Assembly (NCBI GenBank): GCA_006176705.1
Contig: QRFJ01001028.1
Coordinates: 62,001-126,000 of the forward strand
DNA: 64,000 bases
Direction: 5' to 3'
DNA from: Cocos nucifera
Lineage: Eukaryota; Streptophyta; Magnoliopsida; Arecales; Arecaceae
Below the pieces are notes generated by a model that was not told where the DNA came from, searched no databases, and saw nothing but the letters and a program-made list of their open reading frames with translations. Below are positions 23,690 through 35,692 of the stretch, in pieces (the stretch's first letter is position 1; every line of letters starts with the position of its first letter). The position numbers were made by a program, and so were the translations under genes.

Positions 23690-26600
23690 ATGGAGAAGCC
23701 AAGCCTGGAGGCTCCTCTGGTCCCAAGCACTGAGGAAGGAGGGGGGCAGGTCTTAGCTGAGGTCAAGAGGCAGCTGTGGCTAGCGGGGCCTCTGATGACA
23801 GCAAATTTGTTGCAATACATCATCGAAGTGATATCTGTGATGTTTGTGGGCCATCTTGGAGAGCTTGCTCTTGCTGGTGCCTCCATGGCCACTTCCTTCG
23901 CTGGGGTCACTGGTTTCAGTGTGTTGGTTTGGGCCTCTCTCTCTCTCTCTCTCTCTCAGACACACACACGCAGATGTATGGTTTGACAAGTTTCGATCAT
24001 ATCAGAAGCATGCAATCTATAAGGGTGTGGTTTATTTTGTCCTGAAAGTGATTGCAAGTCTTTATGTTTCTTTCAGTGATAGTCTTTTTCGGATTTTGGA
24101 CATCGACATCTGATTGTCATGATATAATATATATGGTTCATGTGATGGGCTGTGATTTACTTGTATTCTTCTGCATATATCTTCTTTTTTATCTATTATA
24201 TATTGACATTTTTTAGAGAGATATCCCACCTTTCTTTTTCTCTTACATTGCTTGTGTGTGTGTGTGCGCGCGCGTGCGTGCGTGCGTGCGTGGGTGTGTT
24301 GGGGCTGGGGGGAGGGGCTTGCATCAAAAGGTTGCTTGACAGTATGTTGTCATGTTTTCATCTTCGACATGCTATGACTATCAGCAAAATTTTTTACAAA
24401 GTTTAATTTAAATGGCTTTGATATGCTTTGTAATAGTAATTTTTATGAAAATTGGGAAAGCTTTTACAGTTTTCACTTTCCTTACAGTAATCTCAGTATT
24501 CCATTTGGAATTAACAAAGAATTTAAATAACAAATTCAAACACAAGCTTCTGCTTACTCTAGCTCATGTGATGATTAATCAATTACACTTAGCTCTGTTT
24601 CAAAATGCTAAATCCATATCTAAATTATCTATAAAATTAATCAATTACACTTAGCTTCTGCAGCATCTCTCTCTCTCTCTCTCTCTCGTATGCATACAGA
24701 AAGAGAGAGAGAGAGAGAGGTTTTTATTATTTTTTATATATATGGTGTTTTCTAAAGCAGTGTTTATCTCTCTATGAAGATATCATGATGTGACTCATCT
24801 TTAATTTCTTTGTTTACCTTTTCCCTTGACTAGTTGGGATTTGGAAGCACATTGGACACCTTGTGTGGACAGTCATTTGGTGCAAAACAATACAACATGC
24901 TTGGGATACATATGCAAAGGGCTATGCTTGTCGTTACACTCGTCAGCATTCCAATTGCGATCATCTGGGCTTACACAACTCAAATTCTTATGGCATGTGC
25001 ACAAGACCCAGAAATATCAGTGGAAGCTGGATTTTATGCTCGTTGGATGATTGCAACCCTATTTGCATATGGCCCGCTACAATGCCATATTAAGTTCTTA
25101 CAGACACAAAACATTGTTTTTCCAATAATGCTAAGCTCAGGGGTCACAACTTTACTACACATTCTCGTTTGTTGGATATTGGTATTCAAATCTGGCCTTG
25201 GTAGCAAAGGTGCTGCGTTGGCAAATGCCATCTCTTACTGGTTCAATGTGTTCCTATTGGCACTTTATGTCAGGCTATCTCCTGTCTGCAGAAGGACATG
25301 GACCGGCCTTTCGAGTGAGGCTTTTCATGGTATCTTCAACTTCATCAAGCTAGCTGTTCCATCAGCTGTTATGGTTTGGTAAGCACATTTTTCTTATCTC
25401 CATTATCTTATTAATTTGATAACTTACTATTTCCTCATTCTAGAACTGCATTGATATGTTGACATATCTGTCTGCCACCAGAGTGCTTTGGATCATGTTT
25501 ATACCAGCTATAGTTTTGTCACTATGTAATATGCTGTTTACTGAAACTTTCTCTTGTGATTTTGGGCAGCTTGGTATTCTGGTCATTTGAGTTGCTTGTG
25601 CTTGTTTCTGGTCTTCTTCCAAATCCAAAGCTTGAAACATCAGTGATGTCAATAGTGTAAGCATGCTTCTGTATCTGACGAATTCTTTTTTCTAGACATC
25701 ATTGACTCTGATGATTTAATACTAGTCTGAAATAATGAAACATTTGATATATGGAAGCTAAGGAGATGGAACTAGAACTAAAAACTTAGTTATTTATATT
25801 AAATATATCATTGGCCAGTGCATAGAGAGCATAATATGTTCCTGATATTTGTTTGCTAATAAGTATTCTATTTCCTCAGCCTTAACATTTGTTCATTGCT
25901 GTTCATGATCCCCTTTGGCCTTGGTGCTGCTGCAAGGTTAGTTAAGCCAAGAGTAGCTATCACATCTTCTCCTAAACATCATCAGTGTCCTTATTGTCTT
26001 TTGTGATTTCTTGTAGTACACGTGTTTCCAATGAACTAGGTGCTGGGCGTCCACAGGCTGCTTACCTGGCAGTATGCATTGCGGTATTCATGGCCATCAC
26101 ACAAGGCTTGGTGGTGGGATCGATCATTGTTTTGTTTCCAAAAGTTTGGGGGTATGCATACAGCAATGAAGAGGAAGTGGTGAATTATGTGGATGTTATG
26201 ATGCCAATTCTAGCAGTTGCTAATCTTTTAGATGGAATCCAATGCGTGCTTTCGGGTACAAACATTTCTTATAATTATCATCCGATAACAAAGTCATACT
26301 ATTTTTTCAGATTTTCTTACTCCCTTTTCTCCTCTGCCACTAGCTGCTTAGTTATTCTCAAAATCATTTTAATCAATGGCTGTTTAAATAGATCAGATCT
26401 CAGGTTAAGATACGTCTCAACATGTAGGAATTGCTAGAGGATGTGGTTGGCAGAAGATTGGTGCTTATATTAACCTCGGAGCTTATTATATTGTGGGCAT
26501 GCCATCTTCTGTTCTTTTAGCTTTTGTCTTTCACTTTGGAGGAAAGGTGAGTTATTTCATTATTATATTTCTAACATGGATTTTGAGTTAATTTATTCTG

Positions 26601-27292
26601 TGTGTCTAAATGCTGATTGCTCTCTCAATTATTTGATGAACAAACAGGGTCTTTGGTTGGGACTCGTATGTGGCCTATTTGTGCAAGCGTTGTTGCTTAT
26701 AACCATCATCCTATGTACTAACTGGGAGAAAGAAGTGAGTGCCTTCAATGAATTAATTTTCAACAGAAATAACTTCTTTCTATTAATTGTGCCTGCAAAT
26801 GCATGTATAGCTATGTATGTTAGATAAGTTGGTGTGAGGGTTTTCATATACGAAATCATAAGATTGTAGCAAGTATATTCTATCTGGATTGCTGCACCAG
26901 ATCTGAGCATCTCAAAACTAAGCTATTTGTGTATTTTAACCAATTAAGAAGGATTACCTGATGATATAACCTTTTGTTTTCATATGTAATCCATTAATCT
27001 TGTTTAATCAATCTAAATGGATGGAAGAACAACATTTTGAAACAACTTGTTCTGCTGTGCATGATCAAAGTTTAGTGCCTAATTCACTTATTAGTGAAAA
27101 GTATCAAGAGTGATAAAATGTTCCATATTGTTTTGATATTCATATTAAAAAATAAATAAATAAATTTCTGATAGATTAAGCAAAAAAGAGAATTCAATTA
27201 TACCTTCTCCTTAACTGAGTTTAATATGATTAAATTTGCATAGAGGGCTTAGGATAATTGTTTTTGCAGTTCGTTCCTACTAAGGGAATGCC

Positions 27293-27343
<51 letters not shown>

Positions 27344-28112
27344 GCTCCCTCCTTCCCTCCCTCACCTTCCCTCTCTCAGTACTTTTTTCTCGTATCTAAT
27401 TCTGATATCATTCAAATTATAATTTGATGCATTGTCTAGAACAGTAGAGATACTTAGAGAATAATCAGCTGCCTACTGATGTCATATGCATGCATGCTTG
27501 CATATTTTGTCATCTCTTAACATTTTCTCAATAGGTAATGAGCTGAATGGGTTAAGACATGGATGTTCCTCTGCTTATAATAGTTAGCTGTGCAATTTGA
27601 GTTAAGTTTCATTTAAACTGTAACCATCAAACCTTTTCGAGCCATTTAGAGTCAGCTTGAAGGTTCCTTACTCATCCTTATTGGTTAGTCAATATTAATA
27701 ACGTTAACTCCGGTGTTTACCGCAAGTTTTCTATCCAAATCTGTATTTTCTACCACGCCAGCGGGAAAGAAGGTAGAATTAATCTAAATTTATCATGCAT
27801 GTTTGTGTTAATACTTGATGGAGGGTGAGCCTTGGTGCAATGGTAAACCTACAATGGTGCGAAACTAATGCAATGGGTCATCTGATTTATTTGTAGTAGT
27901 ACTTGATACTCATAAGAGTGCAAGAGTATAAACAAAAATAATAGATCTCGACGGTATTTCTTCAGTTCATGCCTTTTTCGTTCCAACCTCATGAATTCAA
28001 GTCACTAATTTTTTCTCTCCTCATCTTAACAATTTTCTTCATTGGTTTGTTATGCTTTCTTCCTCAGGCACGTATGGCAAAGGACAGAGTTCAGAATGCT
28101 TCTCTACTATAG
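23690..28112 (+). CDS. MATE/DTX multidrug efflux transporter
   Basis: MATE proteins move organic cations, flavonoids, alkaloids or other small molecules across the plasma membrane or tonoplast by H+ or Na+ antiport. Coding exons are 23690-23926, 24834-25378, 25570-25656, 25880-25936, 26017-26255, 26428-26546, 26648-26734 and 28068-28112. Introns are GT-AG and phases close to give 471 residues, normal for plant DTX proteins. Family blocks appear in order: LAGPLMTANLLQYI and FVGHLGELALAGASMA (exon 1), TLCGQSFGAKQYNMLG (start of exon 2), FWSFELLVLVSGLLPNPKLE (exon 3), IPFGLGAAAS then TRVSNELGAGRPQAA (exons 4-5), and RGCGWQKIGAYINLGAYY (exon 6). The hydrophobic pattern fits 12 membrane segments. 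The block set resembles the DTX1-19 subgroup, but substrate cannot be told. An in-frame ATG at 23528 exists, but homology and the second copy favour 23690. Intron 7 (1333 bp) carries a 46-base CT microsatellite. Confidence 0.9.
23938..23970 (+). repeat. (CT)n(CA)n microsatellite next to the MATE exon 1 donor
   Basis: A CT run followed by a CA run begins about 11 bases after the exon 1 splice donor at 23927. The second copy has the same arrangement at 52047-52080. Confidence 0.9.
24253..24302 (+). repeat. GT/GC dinucleotide repeat in MATE intron 1
   Basis: Runs of tg, cg and tgcg repeat from about 24253 to 24302. They are absent from the matching intron of the second copy. Confidence 0.85.
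24665..24719 (+). repeat. CT/GA hairpin microsatellite in MATE intron 1
   Basis: A CT run is followed by gtatgcatac, itself a palindrome, and then a GA run. The two runs are complementary, so the segment can fold into a hairpin of about 20 base pairs around the palindrome. Confidence 0.8.
27295..27340 (+). repeat. (CT)23 microsatellite in MATE intron 7
   Basis: An uninterrupted CT dinucleotide run, followed by a looser pyrimidine tract up to about 27378. Confidence 0.95.
27822..28015 (+). mobile_element. Possible tRNA-derived SINE fragment in MATE intron 7
   Basis: The stretch gtgagccttggtgcaatggt at 27827-27846 resembles the head of plant Au-type SINEs and carries a plausible pol III box A. 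A weak box-B-like tgaattcaagtcac lies at about 27990, too far away for an intact SINE. The middle does not match, so this may be a head fragment only. Confidence 0.3.
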
Positions 28113-29135
28113 AGCAACTCCGCTGATGCTAAATTGACAAACTCATCAACATTCTTCATAAAATTCAGTCACTGGTGGTGCTCAGCTAATCAAGCTGTAA
28201 TGTTCTTTGTGAAATGTCTCATCAACTCGGCCAATACTTTAGATGATTTTGTAAAACTCACCTTTGTATATTGAAGCGTATTATTGTTTGTTCCCATCCT
28301 TTGCCAGTTTTTTATTCAATCAAACTCTTCCATTTTTAGGGACAGAGTGTAGTTAAGATTATTTCTTTCTAAGGCTCAGGCTCAGTGATAATTGGGTAAA
28401 TGCATCATTTTTTTGATTCGGTCACAGGTGTAGGCACTATTGTGATGGATCTTGATGAAACTGAAGAAGATAGAGATTGAGAGAAGAAAAAATACGGCAC
28501 ATAGATTTACGTAGACCAACCATAAGCCTATGTCCATAGGTGAAGGTGAGGATGGAGTTCTACCATTATCAAAATGATGGAATACAAGAATAAAATCACC
28601 TCTCAATATATATATATATATATATATATGGGTGGATTGAAATCTGGTTAATTGGATTTGAAAATGGATCTATTTGGTTCTAACCAAATGATGGAGGTCC
28701 GCACCAAAAATCATATGAATTGATGTGAAAGTAGTCTAGAGATAGTATATCATTAATGAGCTAATATCATACTCCTGTTGATGGTGTATTGCATTGAGAA
28801 GGCACATATGAGGATATAGTTTTTAAGCTCCTATGATACAGTTGTAGGTTGCAAGCCTGCAATCGAACAGTTGCACCCAAGGCATTATTTGCAGGTGAGA
28901 GTGAGCCAGCAACAGTCTGCTGTTGCGAAGCCAAATTTCATGTAAAAATTGAGCCTAGCTATATTTAGAACTTCTATGGATGACTTCTACATCGCGTCAC
29001 AGTACAAGGCATCGCTGTGTAAGATTGAGCAATTGCAGAGTTATAGAGTCAACTTTTTTTTTTTTTTTTTCGGGTGAGGTTCGGGTGGTCATAAATGATA
29101 TCAAAACATACCCGACGTGCAGTCTGTAGAGATTA
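28113..29135. other. MATE 3' flank
   Basis: The MATE 3' untranslated region is followed by about 0.8 kb of sequence with no gene. It contains a TA microsatellite (28607-28630) and a thymine run at 29053-29070. The reverse-strand open frame at 28382-28606 has no recognisable product. Confidence 0.4.
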
Positions 29136-29394
29136 GAGGATGCTGCAAAGGGCCTATTGGGGTTGATCATGGACTAATTGTTGTGTTTATGATTAGCTTT
29201 AGCTAAAAAACTAGGATTTAAATGAGAAGTATGTGAGGATTTATATGGGCATATATTTAGTTTCATATTAGTTTGTAGATATACTGGACTAAGGAATTTA
29301 GAATAATATTTTTCATCTAGTCTTTCGAGGTGAGTTCTTGGATTGTTGCACATATCCTTACAACCAAGCTTTTAGCCATCTAGCAAGTTGAGCA
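29136..29394 (+). repeat. Duplicated block, copy 2, left part
   Basis: It matches 22075-22350, sharing the block around 29153-29170 (cctattggggttg) and the block ttggattgttgcRcatatcc before 29365. It stops at the chromovirus insertion; the next homologous base of the block is after the target duplication at 49039. Confidence 0.8.
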
Positions 29395-31458
29395 TGTCAT
29401 GCCTCGAATTTAGCATCTAGATCGGTCACGTGATACGGTCGCACAAATCCTAGAGTGATGCCCTAGAGATCATGTAAGGCTTAGAATAAATATAAATTCT
29501 AAAATAATCAAATAAAATACTAAATATGTCAAGCAAGTTGATCCATCAAAATTAATAATCAATTTATTCAATTATAATTATTCAAATATTCAATGGTATC
29601 AGAAAATTGAACTATCTAGGATTCTAAGAGTTTCAAAACTTGTCCTCTCGCCTATGCATCCAAACTAAGCTTCCTGTGTTTCTGCAAAAAAAATATAGAG
29701 TAATATAAGTTTTTCCAGCTTAATAAGAATTATTGTACATCTACACCAAAATAATAGATACATTGAGAATATCAACAAGTATATCAAGATGAAATCATGA
29801 AGACTCATAACACAAATCTGAAGAAACTTAAATACTGATATAAACATACATCGAACACATAAATAGAAAATACATCATTATATACCATCAGGTAAAGTCT
29901 CTTATCTGTCAATAATCTCTCTCTGGTCTTAATATTTATTTATTTTTTTCATAATTATAGTTTGTTAATCTTTAACTTTTCGATTTTGGACTAATCAAGA
30001 TCATGCGATGATCTTTTATTTGGATCAAATTTTTGTGATCTTCCTCGGATCAAATTTTCATGATCTTTCTCGGATTATATTTCTCATGATCTTTTTCGGA
30101 TCATATGTTCATGATATTTCTCAGATCATACTTTCACATGTAAGCCTATAGAGGCTATTCCACATGACGAGGCTAGTCCAAACCACATCATTCTCATTTA
30201 ATTATTACATGTTGATTTCATCATATCAATTTCAGTTTATATTATGATCAGGATAAGTATATCATATCCATATATCATACCACCAATCTTTGTTACACAC
30301 ATATACAGGCAACATATAATATACTCATGCTGTAAGACCGTACAAGAAAATAATAATATCTCACATATAATAAGTCCATCAAAATGAATCCAACAATGCA
30401 AAACCAAGAATATAATTTTAATAACATATATAATAGTGATTATGTACAGGAATTCTTATCTTAAATTGCGATAAATAAACTCACAAGACTATAATCTGGA
30501 TGTCAAAACTCTACTCAACATCCTCCTGTCCAATGATTTGCCCTCCTATATATTCAAATTAATATCTCAAAATAAATAATTAAATTAATTTAAATTTCTA
30601 AAATTTTTATTAGGATTTACTGGGGTCCACACCCGATCCCTAGAATTCTTCCTCTTTCTTTTTTTCTTCTTTTTTTCTATAATCCATGTACAAAGAAATT
30701 AAATAATTAAATGATAAATTAATTAATTATTTAATTTAATTAAATAATTAGAAGAGAGAGATGAACCTTTTCCTCTCTTCTTTTCCTCCTCTTTTTTTTT
30801 TTATAATATTTCTCATAATTTAGATAATTAAACTAATTAATAATTTAATTAATTATTAATCAAGAGAGATCTCTCCCTCTCTTCTCTTTCTCGTTTCCTA
30901 AATAGGGGATGCAACCCCTTGTTCTCCCATCCACCATCCATAGCCGCAGGTGATTAGGCTAGCCACCTATGGCAGCCCTCGGCGGTAGCGAACCATGGCC
31001 CTGGGCGATAGCCCGAATCGTGGCTGTGGCCGACGGTGTGTGAGCAAACACCATAAAAATAGGGCTGTCCTATTTAGAACTAAAGTTGGCAACTTGCCAT
31101 CTTCAATCGGTGCCAACGACCTAGAAGAAGAAGGGAAGAGAAAGGGGAAGGAGCTTATCTTGCTCCGGTGACTCCAGCAACCCTTTTCCTCAACGGCAGC
31201 CTATGAACCAACCCGAGAAATCCCCGGTGCTCTCTCGTTAATTTTTTATGAAAACTTAGGAAAAAAAATGGCTTTTATAGAAAAAATCTCCTAAACCTAT
31301 TGGGACTCTCTGGCCCCAATCCCATCAGAATAAGGAGGGAAGAAGACTACGGTTAGGAATCTTCTTCCTCCTCTCTTCCACGTGCGTGGCACGTGGTGGA
31401 GTTGGGCCTTGTGGCTATGGGTCGACCCAAAACCCAAAGGCTGGGTTGGGTTATTACA
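29395..31458 (-). repeat. Chromovirus 3' LTR
   Basis: This 2064-base LTR matches 44937-49034 once the CACTA insertion is removed. A purine tract on the minus strand (complement of ttctttccttctt at 31459-31471) marks the internal edge of a 3' LTR. Small reverse-strand open frames here are not proteins. Confidence 0.85.
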
Positions 31459-32110
31459 TTCTTTCCTTCTTAAAATAATTTCATCCTCAAAATTAGCGTA
31501 CCTAAAGATTAAAAAAGTTGTAAATACTTATCTCTCATTTTTACTTCGAATTCCCATGTAGCCTCTCTTTTACTGTGGTTGCTCCATTACATCTTCACAT
31601 AAGGTATAGTTCGATGCCATAATATTTGATCCTTTCTGTCAATAATTTACATCAGTTGTTCCTCATAGGACAAATTATCCCATGCACCGACTAAGTCCAT
31701 AACACAAGCCCTCAACATATCTTCTAGGATTTAGATGGTCCGTTCTAATCGTCCATTAGTTTGGGAATGAAATATTGTACTGAAATTTAACTAGTATCAA
31801 GGACCTTATGAAGGCTCTTCCAAAATTATGAAACAAATCTATTATCATGATTGGACATCATAATAATTGGTATCCTATATGATATCACCATTTGTTCTAT
31901 ATATAAGCTCGCAAATCTTTCTATGAAGAAGCTGACTAAAAAAGATAAGATACACTAGGTTTGATAAATTCTTTATCTAACAGCTCTAATAATTATCTTT
32001 TTCTTTTCAATTCTTTCAGTTCTGTCAAACCCATCTAGTATGGAGCTTTGAAAATTGGACTAGTGCCAGTAGTCAAATTGATAGAAGACACAATCTCTCT
32101 ATCAGGAGGT
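31459..32110 (-). pseudogene. RT start, integrase end and chromodomain-tail remnants
   Basis: Read on the minus strand from 32110: first the start of a Ty3 reverse transcriptase (PPDREI, then GTSPIFKAPY, then ELLDKEFIKPSVS). After a deletion come integrase fragments (ERTIQ-like and QILEDMLRACVMD near 31700) and the tail typical of chromoviruses (TWEFEVKMRDKY near 31540). Several stops interrupt it. Most of RT, RNase H and the integrase core is missing. The protease-to-RT linker continues across the Copia insertion at 42857. Confidence 0.65.
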
Positions 32111-34587
32111 TGTTGGAACTAGATCTAGAATTTCAGAGCTAGATCTTGAAACTTTTTCAAGATCAAACAGCGAAAGACAAAAATTAATCAAAATTAATTT
32201 TAAATATAAAAAAATATCCTAAATCTAAGATCTATTATATGATCATGACATATTATTAAATCAAAAATTAAATCTAAAGAAGAAACTAAAACATGTTGAT
32301 CACATCAATATGTATATACACTACACTTAATGCAGGTATGAAAATAATAGATCAGATCTATTACCTATGCAAGTTAGATATTCTAAATTACTGATCCGGA
32401 CTTGAGGATGAAGTTGCGAACCATACACATATCCAGCCTCTAGGAGTCATCCATACGAGCCCACGATTATGATCAGAAGTCCTGATGCAGAAAATCAGTA
32501 TAGTATGCTAGTACTGTGCTGATCCTTCTTTGATGGTCGATCAGATACCTCCTTCTTCTGAATTTGGACTTTTTTAAAGAGGAGGAGAGGAGGTTTCAGA
32601 TGTGAGTCACTCTTAGAAAACTCAAAGAAAGAAGAAGAAAAGAGGTGAATACATCAATCTTAGAAGAAGACCCTCTTCTTCTTGTCTTTGCTCTCACCTA
32701 GACACCTAGTTTGGTATCTATGGAACCCCAATGCCCAAATAATCTTTCTTTCTAATTTTCACACGCCCCAAAGCACTCTCAATGGTGTGTATTCCATGAA
32801 AATTTTAGGCTAAAATTCATCTTAAATAAATAGATATGGAAGAGCCTTGTCTAGGTCAAACTCTTAGACTAGGAAAGATCAAAATAGGCAAGTCAAGGGG
32901 TGCCCTATCCAGAATTTTTGGCATGGAACATCTTGAAAAGTCACCCAAAGCCTTCTCTTTTTTACCATGAGAATCAGAGAAAAAAATAAGGAGGAGGGCG
33001 ACACACTTGGGAGGAAGAGTTTTGGTTTTTCAAAATACTATCTCATAGGATTTGAAATAAAAACCAATTCCTTTATTTGACTTGGTCCACTATCTAATTT
33101 CCATATGAGAAAGAGGAGGGAGGAGGACATGTGTGAGAAGGCCTGGGAGAGAGGTTTTGTTGCACAAAATTAAGAGAGAAAGAGGACGTGAGCCGTGAGG
33201 GGCTAAGGTGGCGTAAGGTGGAATCCTAGTCTTACTAGGATTCCATCTATGACTTGGTCAAAGTGATTTCTCAAACCAAATTAAATTAAAACCAAGTCAA
33301 CCAAATTAAATTAGGACATAACCTAATTAAAAATTTAATTAAATTAGATTAAATTAGATTTAATTTTGATTTAATTTTCTAATCAAATTAGAAATTTGGA
33401 TTGATCTGAGTCCTAGTTGAACTAGGACTCGTTCTTCCTTGCATTTGGCTTATCCAATAAGCCAATTAGACTTGATCCAATCAAGTCCAAACTAAATCTA
33501 ATTAAATCATATTTAATTAGACTTAATCTTAGTCCTCTGGCTTAATCAAATTAAGTCAATTAGCAATCTAATTACTAATCAATCCTCCTGCAATACTTGC
33601 ATAAGGTTAAACATCAATCGTATTGATTGTTTAACCTTAGAACGATTCTTAATCATTGATCAACCATCCGATCAGATTGTGAGCTCTAATGTATGTGACC
33701 TCATAGATCCGAACCTAAGCTAATAGCATAAGAATAAATTTCTATACCAATCGAAGTAACCATCTAGCAATGGTATCCGACAGTCGGATAGGTCGAATGT
33801 GTAGAATAACATCCTTAAAATCCATGTGGATATAGTTTACATATAATCCATCTCCTTGACTAAAATGCTCGTAGGACACCTTAGAGTTCAACTATCAACT
33901 CTGATCAAGTTGTCCACATTGTATTTCAAAATATCAAATCCATCTGATGGATTACCCTGACCAAGGTTTTGCTATATTGAAATACAGTGATACATTCTTC
34001 TCCAACTCTTGGAGTGGTTAATTCTATCTTGATCACACTCTTACTTTGCGAGTACTTGACTATGCCTAGAAGCCTTCCATTACTGAATTTAAAATTCAGT
34101 TAATTCGATACCAAAGCACAGTAGTTGCTTGTAAGTCACTAAGGTGATCTCAGGTCTAAGAGACACTTATACCTATATCCCATCATAGACATTCTTGATA
34201 GCAGAATGCTCTGAAGTTAGTCACGTTCAATGATGACGTATCCATACATCTCATCTGTATGTCCTACCAGTATCTCAACACTCCTTGATTAAGAGGACAA
34301 TCAACCTATATGACATACAGTAAGCTATGCTCGATAGATGTTATCATCCTAATTAATAGCCTATCATTTGATCATGAATAGATTTAAAGACTAATCGATA
34401 AATTCTCTTTATGGAAGCTAAATAGTCCTAAGAACTTCATCACAATAATGGAGTTTGTTAGAAGATGAATAATTTATGATAAAAACTATCAAAAATATAT
34501 TTTATTTATTAATAAATTAATTATAATTATAATATAGCACAACCATCAACAGACTGATGATTGACTTTGAAATATATTTTTTAACAA
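32111..34587 (-). repeat. Copia 3' LTR (full length)
   Basis: The LTR is 2477 bases. Its first 260 and last 1250 bases match the right LTR, but the middle (about 32375-33330) is absent there. It carries a GC-richer segment with purine-rich stretches at 32580-33240 that probably holds the element promoter. Confidence 0.85.
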
Positions 34588-34713
34588 TTCTCACTTATCC
34601 TAAAGCCACTTGGTATAGTATCTAATACCCATATTCGACTTATGGTTATCGAACTCTTTTATCATTAGGGTTTTAATGAAGGAGTCCGTCAGGTTCTTCT
34701 TTTCATCGATTTT

Positions 34714-35692
34714 CTAAAGGTCGACGTCACCTTGATCCACGATCTTTCGAATCAGGTGGAAGCGACGTAGGATGTGCTTCGTCCGTTGGTGTGTCTTTGG
34801 TTTCTTCGTCAGAGCTATAGCACTAGTGCTATCATAGTAGAGTAGGACCGGACCATCTAGAGAAGGTGCTACTCCGAGCTCGATGATAAACTTTTTCAGC
34901 CACATAGCTTTCTTCATGGCATTTGATGCTACGATGTACTCTATTTCGTAAATAGAGTCTACCATAATATGCTGCTTGAAACTCTTCCAGTAAATAGCTC
35001 CATCATTTAGAATAAATATATATTCTGACATACTTCTACTGTCATCATGGTCAGATTGAAAGCTGGAGTTTGTAGACCCCATAAGTTTCAGATCTGACTT
35101 ACTATAAACCAACCATTGGTCCTTAGTATTTTTTAAATACTTAAGGATGATTTTAACAACTTTTTAGTAGTTTTCTCTAGGATCAGACTGGTATCTACTC
35201 ACTACTCCTAGTGAGTATGCCATGTTTAGTCTCGTACATGTCATGACGTACATGATAGATTCAACTGTCGAAGCATATGGGACTCTACTTATACGCTCTC
35301 TTTAAGAGTTGTTGGACAATCCTTCTTAGAAAGATAAATTTCATGGCCTATCGAAAGATAGCCTTTTTTAAAATTCTCCATGCTGAATCTCTTCAGTACA
35401 ATATCTATATATGTGGACTGGGATAACCCAAGCATCCTTTTCAATTTATCCCTATAAATCTTCATCCCTAGGATGTAGGATGCTTCACCTAAGTTCTTTA
35501 TGGATAACTGTGATGATAACTAGACTTTTATTTCTTGCAGTTCGGGGATGTCATTTTTGATTAAGAGAATGTCATCCACGTACAAGATAAAAAAATACCA
35601 CTATTGGACCATTTATCTATTTGTAAATGTAGGATTCTTCTTCGTTCTTAACAAAGCCATATGTTTGATCATCTTATCAAAATGCATGTTCC
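34714..35692 (-). pseudogene. Copia RNase H and C-terminal half of RT
   Basis: On the minus strand 34714-35112 encodes a Copia RNase H with the expected blocks: STNSSFQSD (first Asp), YWKSFKQ, EIEYIVAS (Glu), LLYYDST (Asp, where CDN is usual), and HQRTKHILRRFHLIR near its end. Upstream on that strand, around 35560-35600, lies the RT catalytic box LYVDDILLI, still intact. The frame is interrupted between the two parts. RNase H removes RNA from the RNA-DNA hybrid during reverse transcription. Confidence 0.8.

Noticed and set aside
27822..28015. A tRNA gene in MATE intron 7
   Set aside because: A box-A-like head is present but no cloverleaf can be drawn and box B is too far away. It is at best a SINE head.
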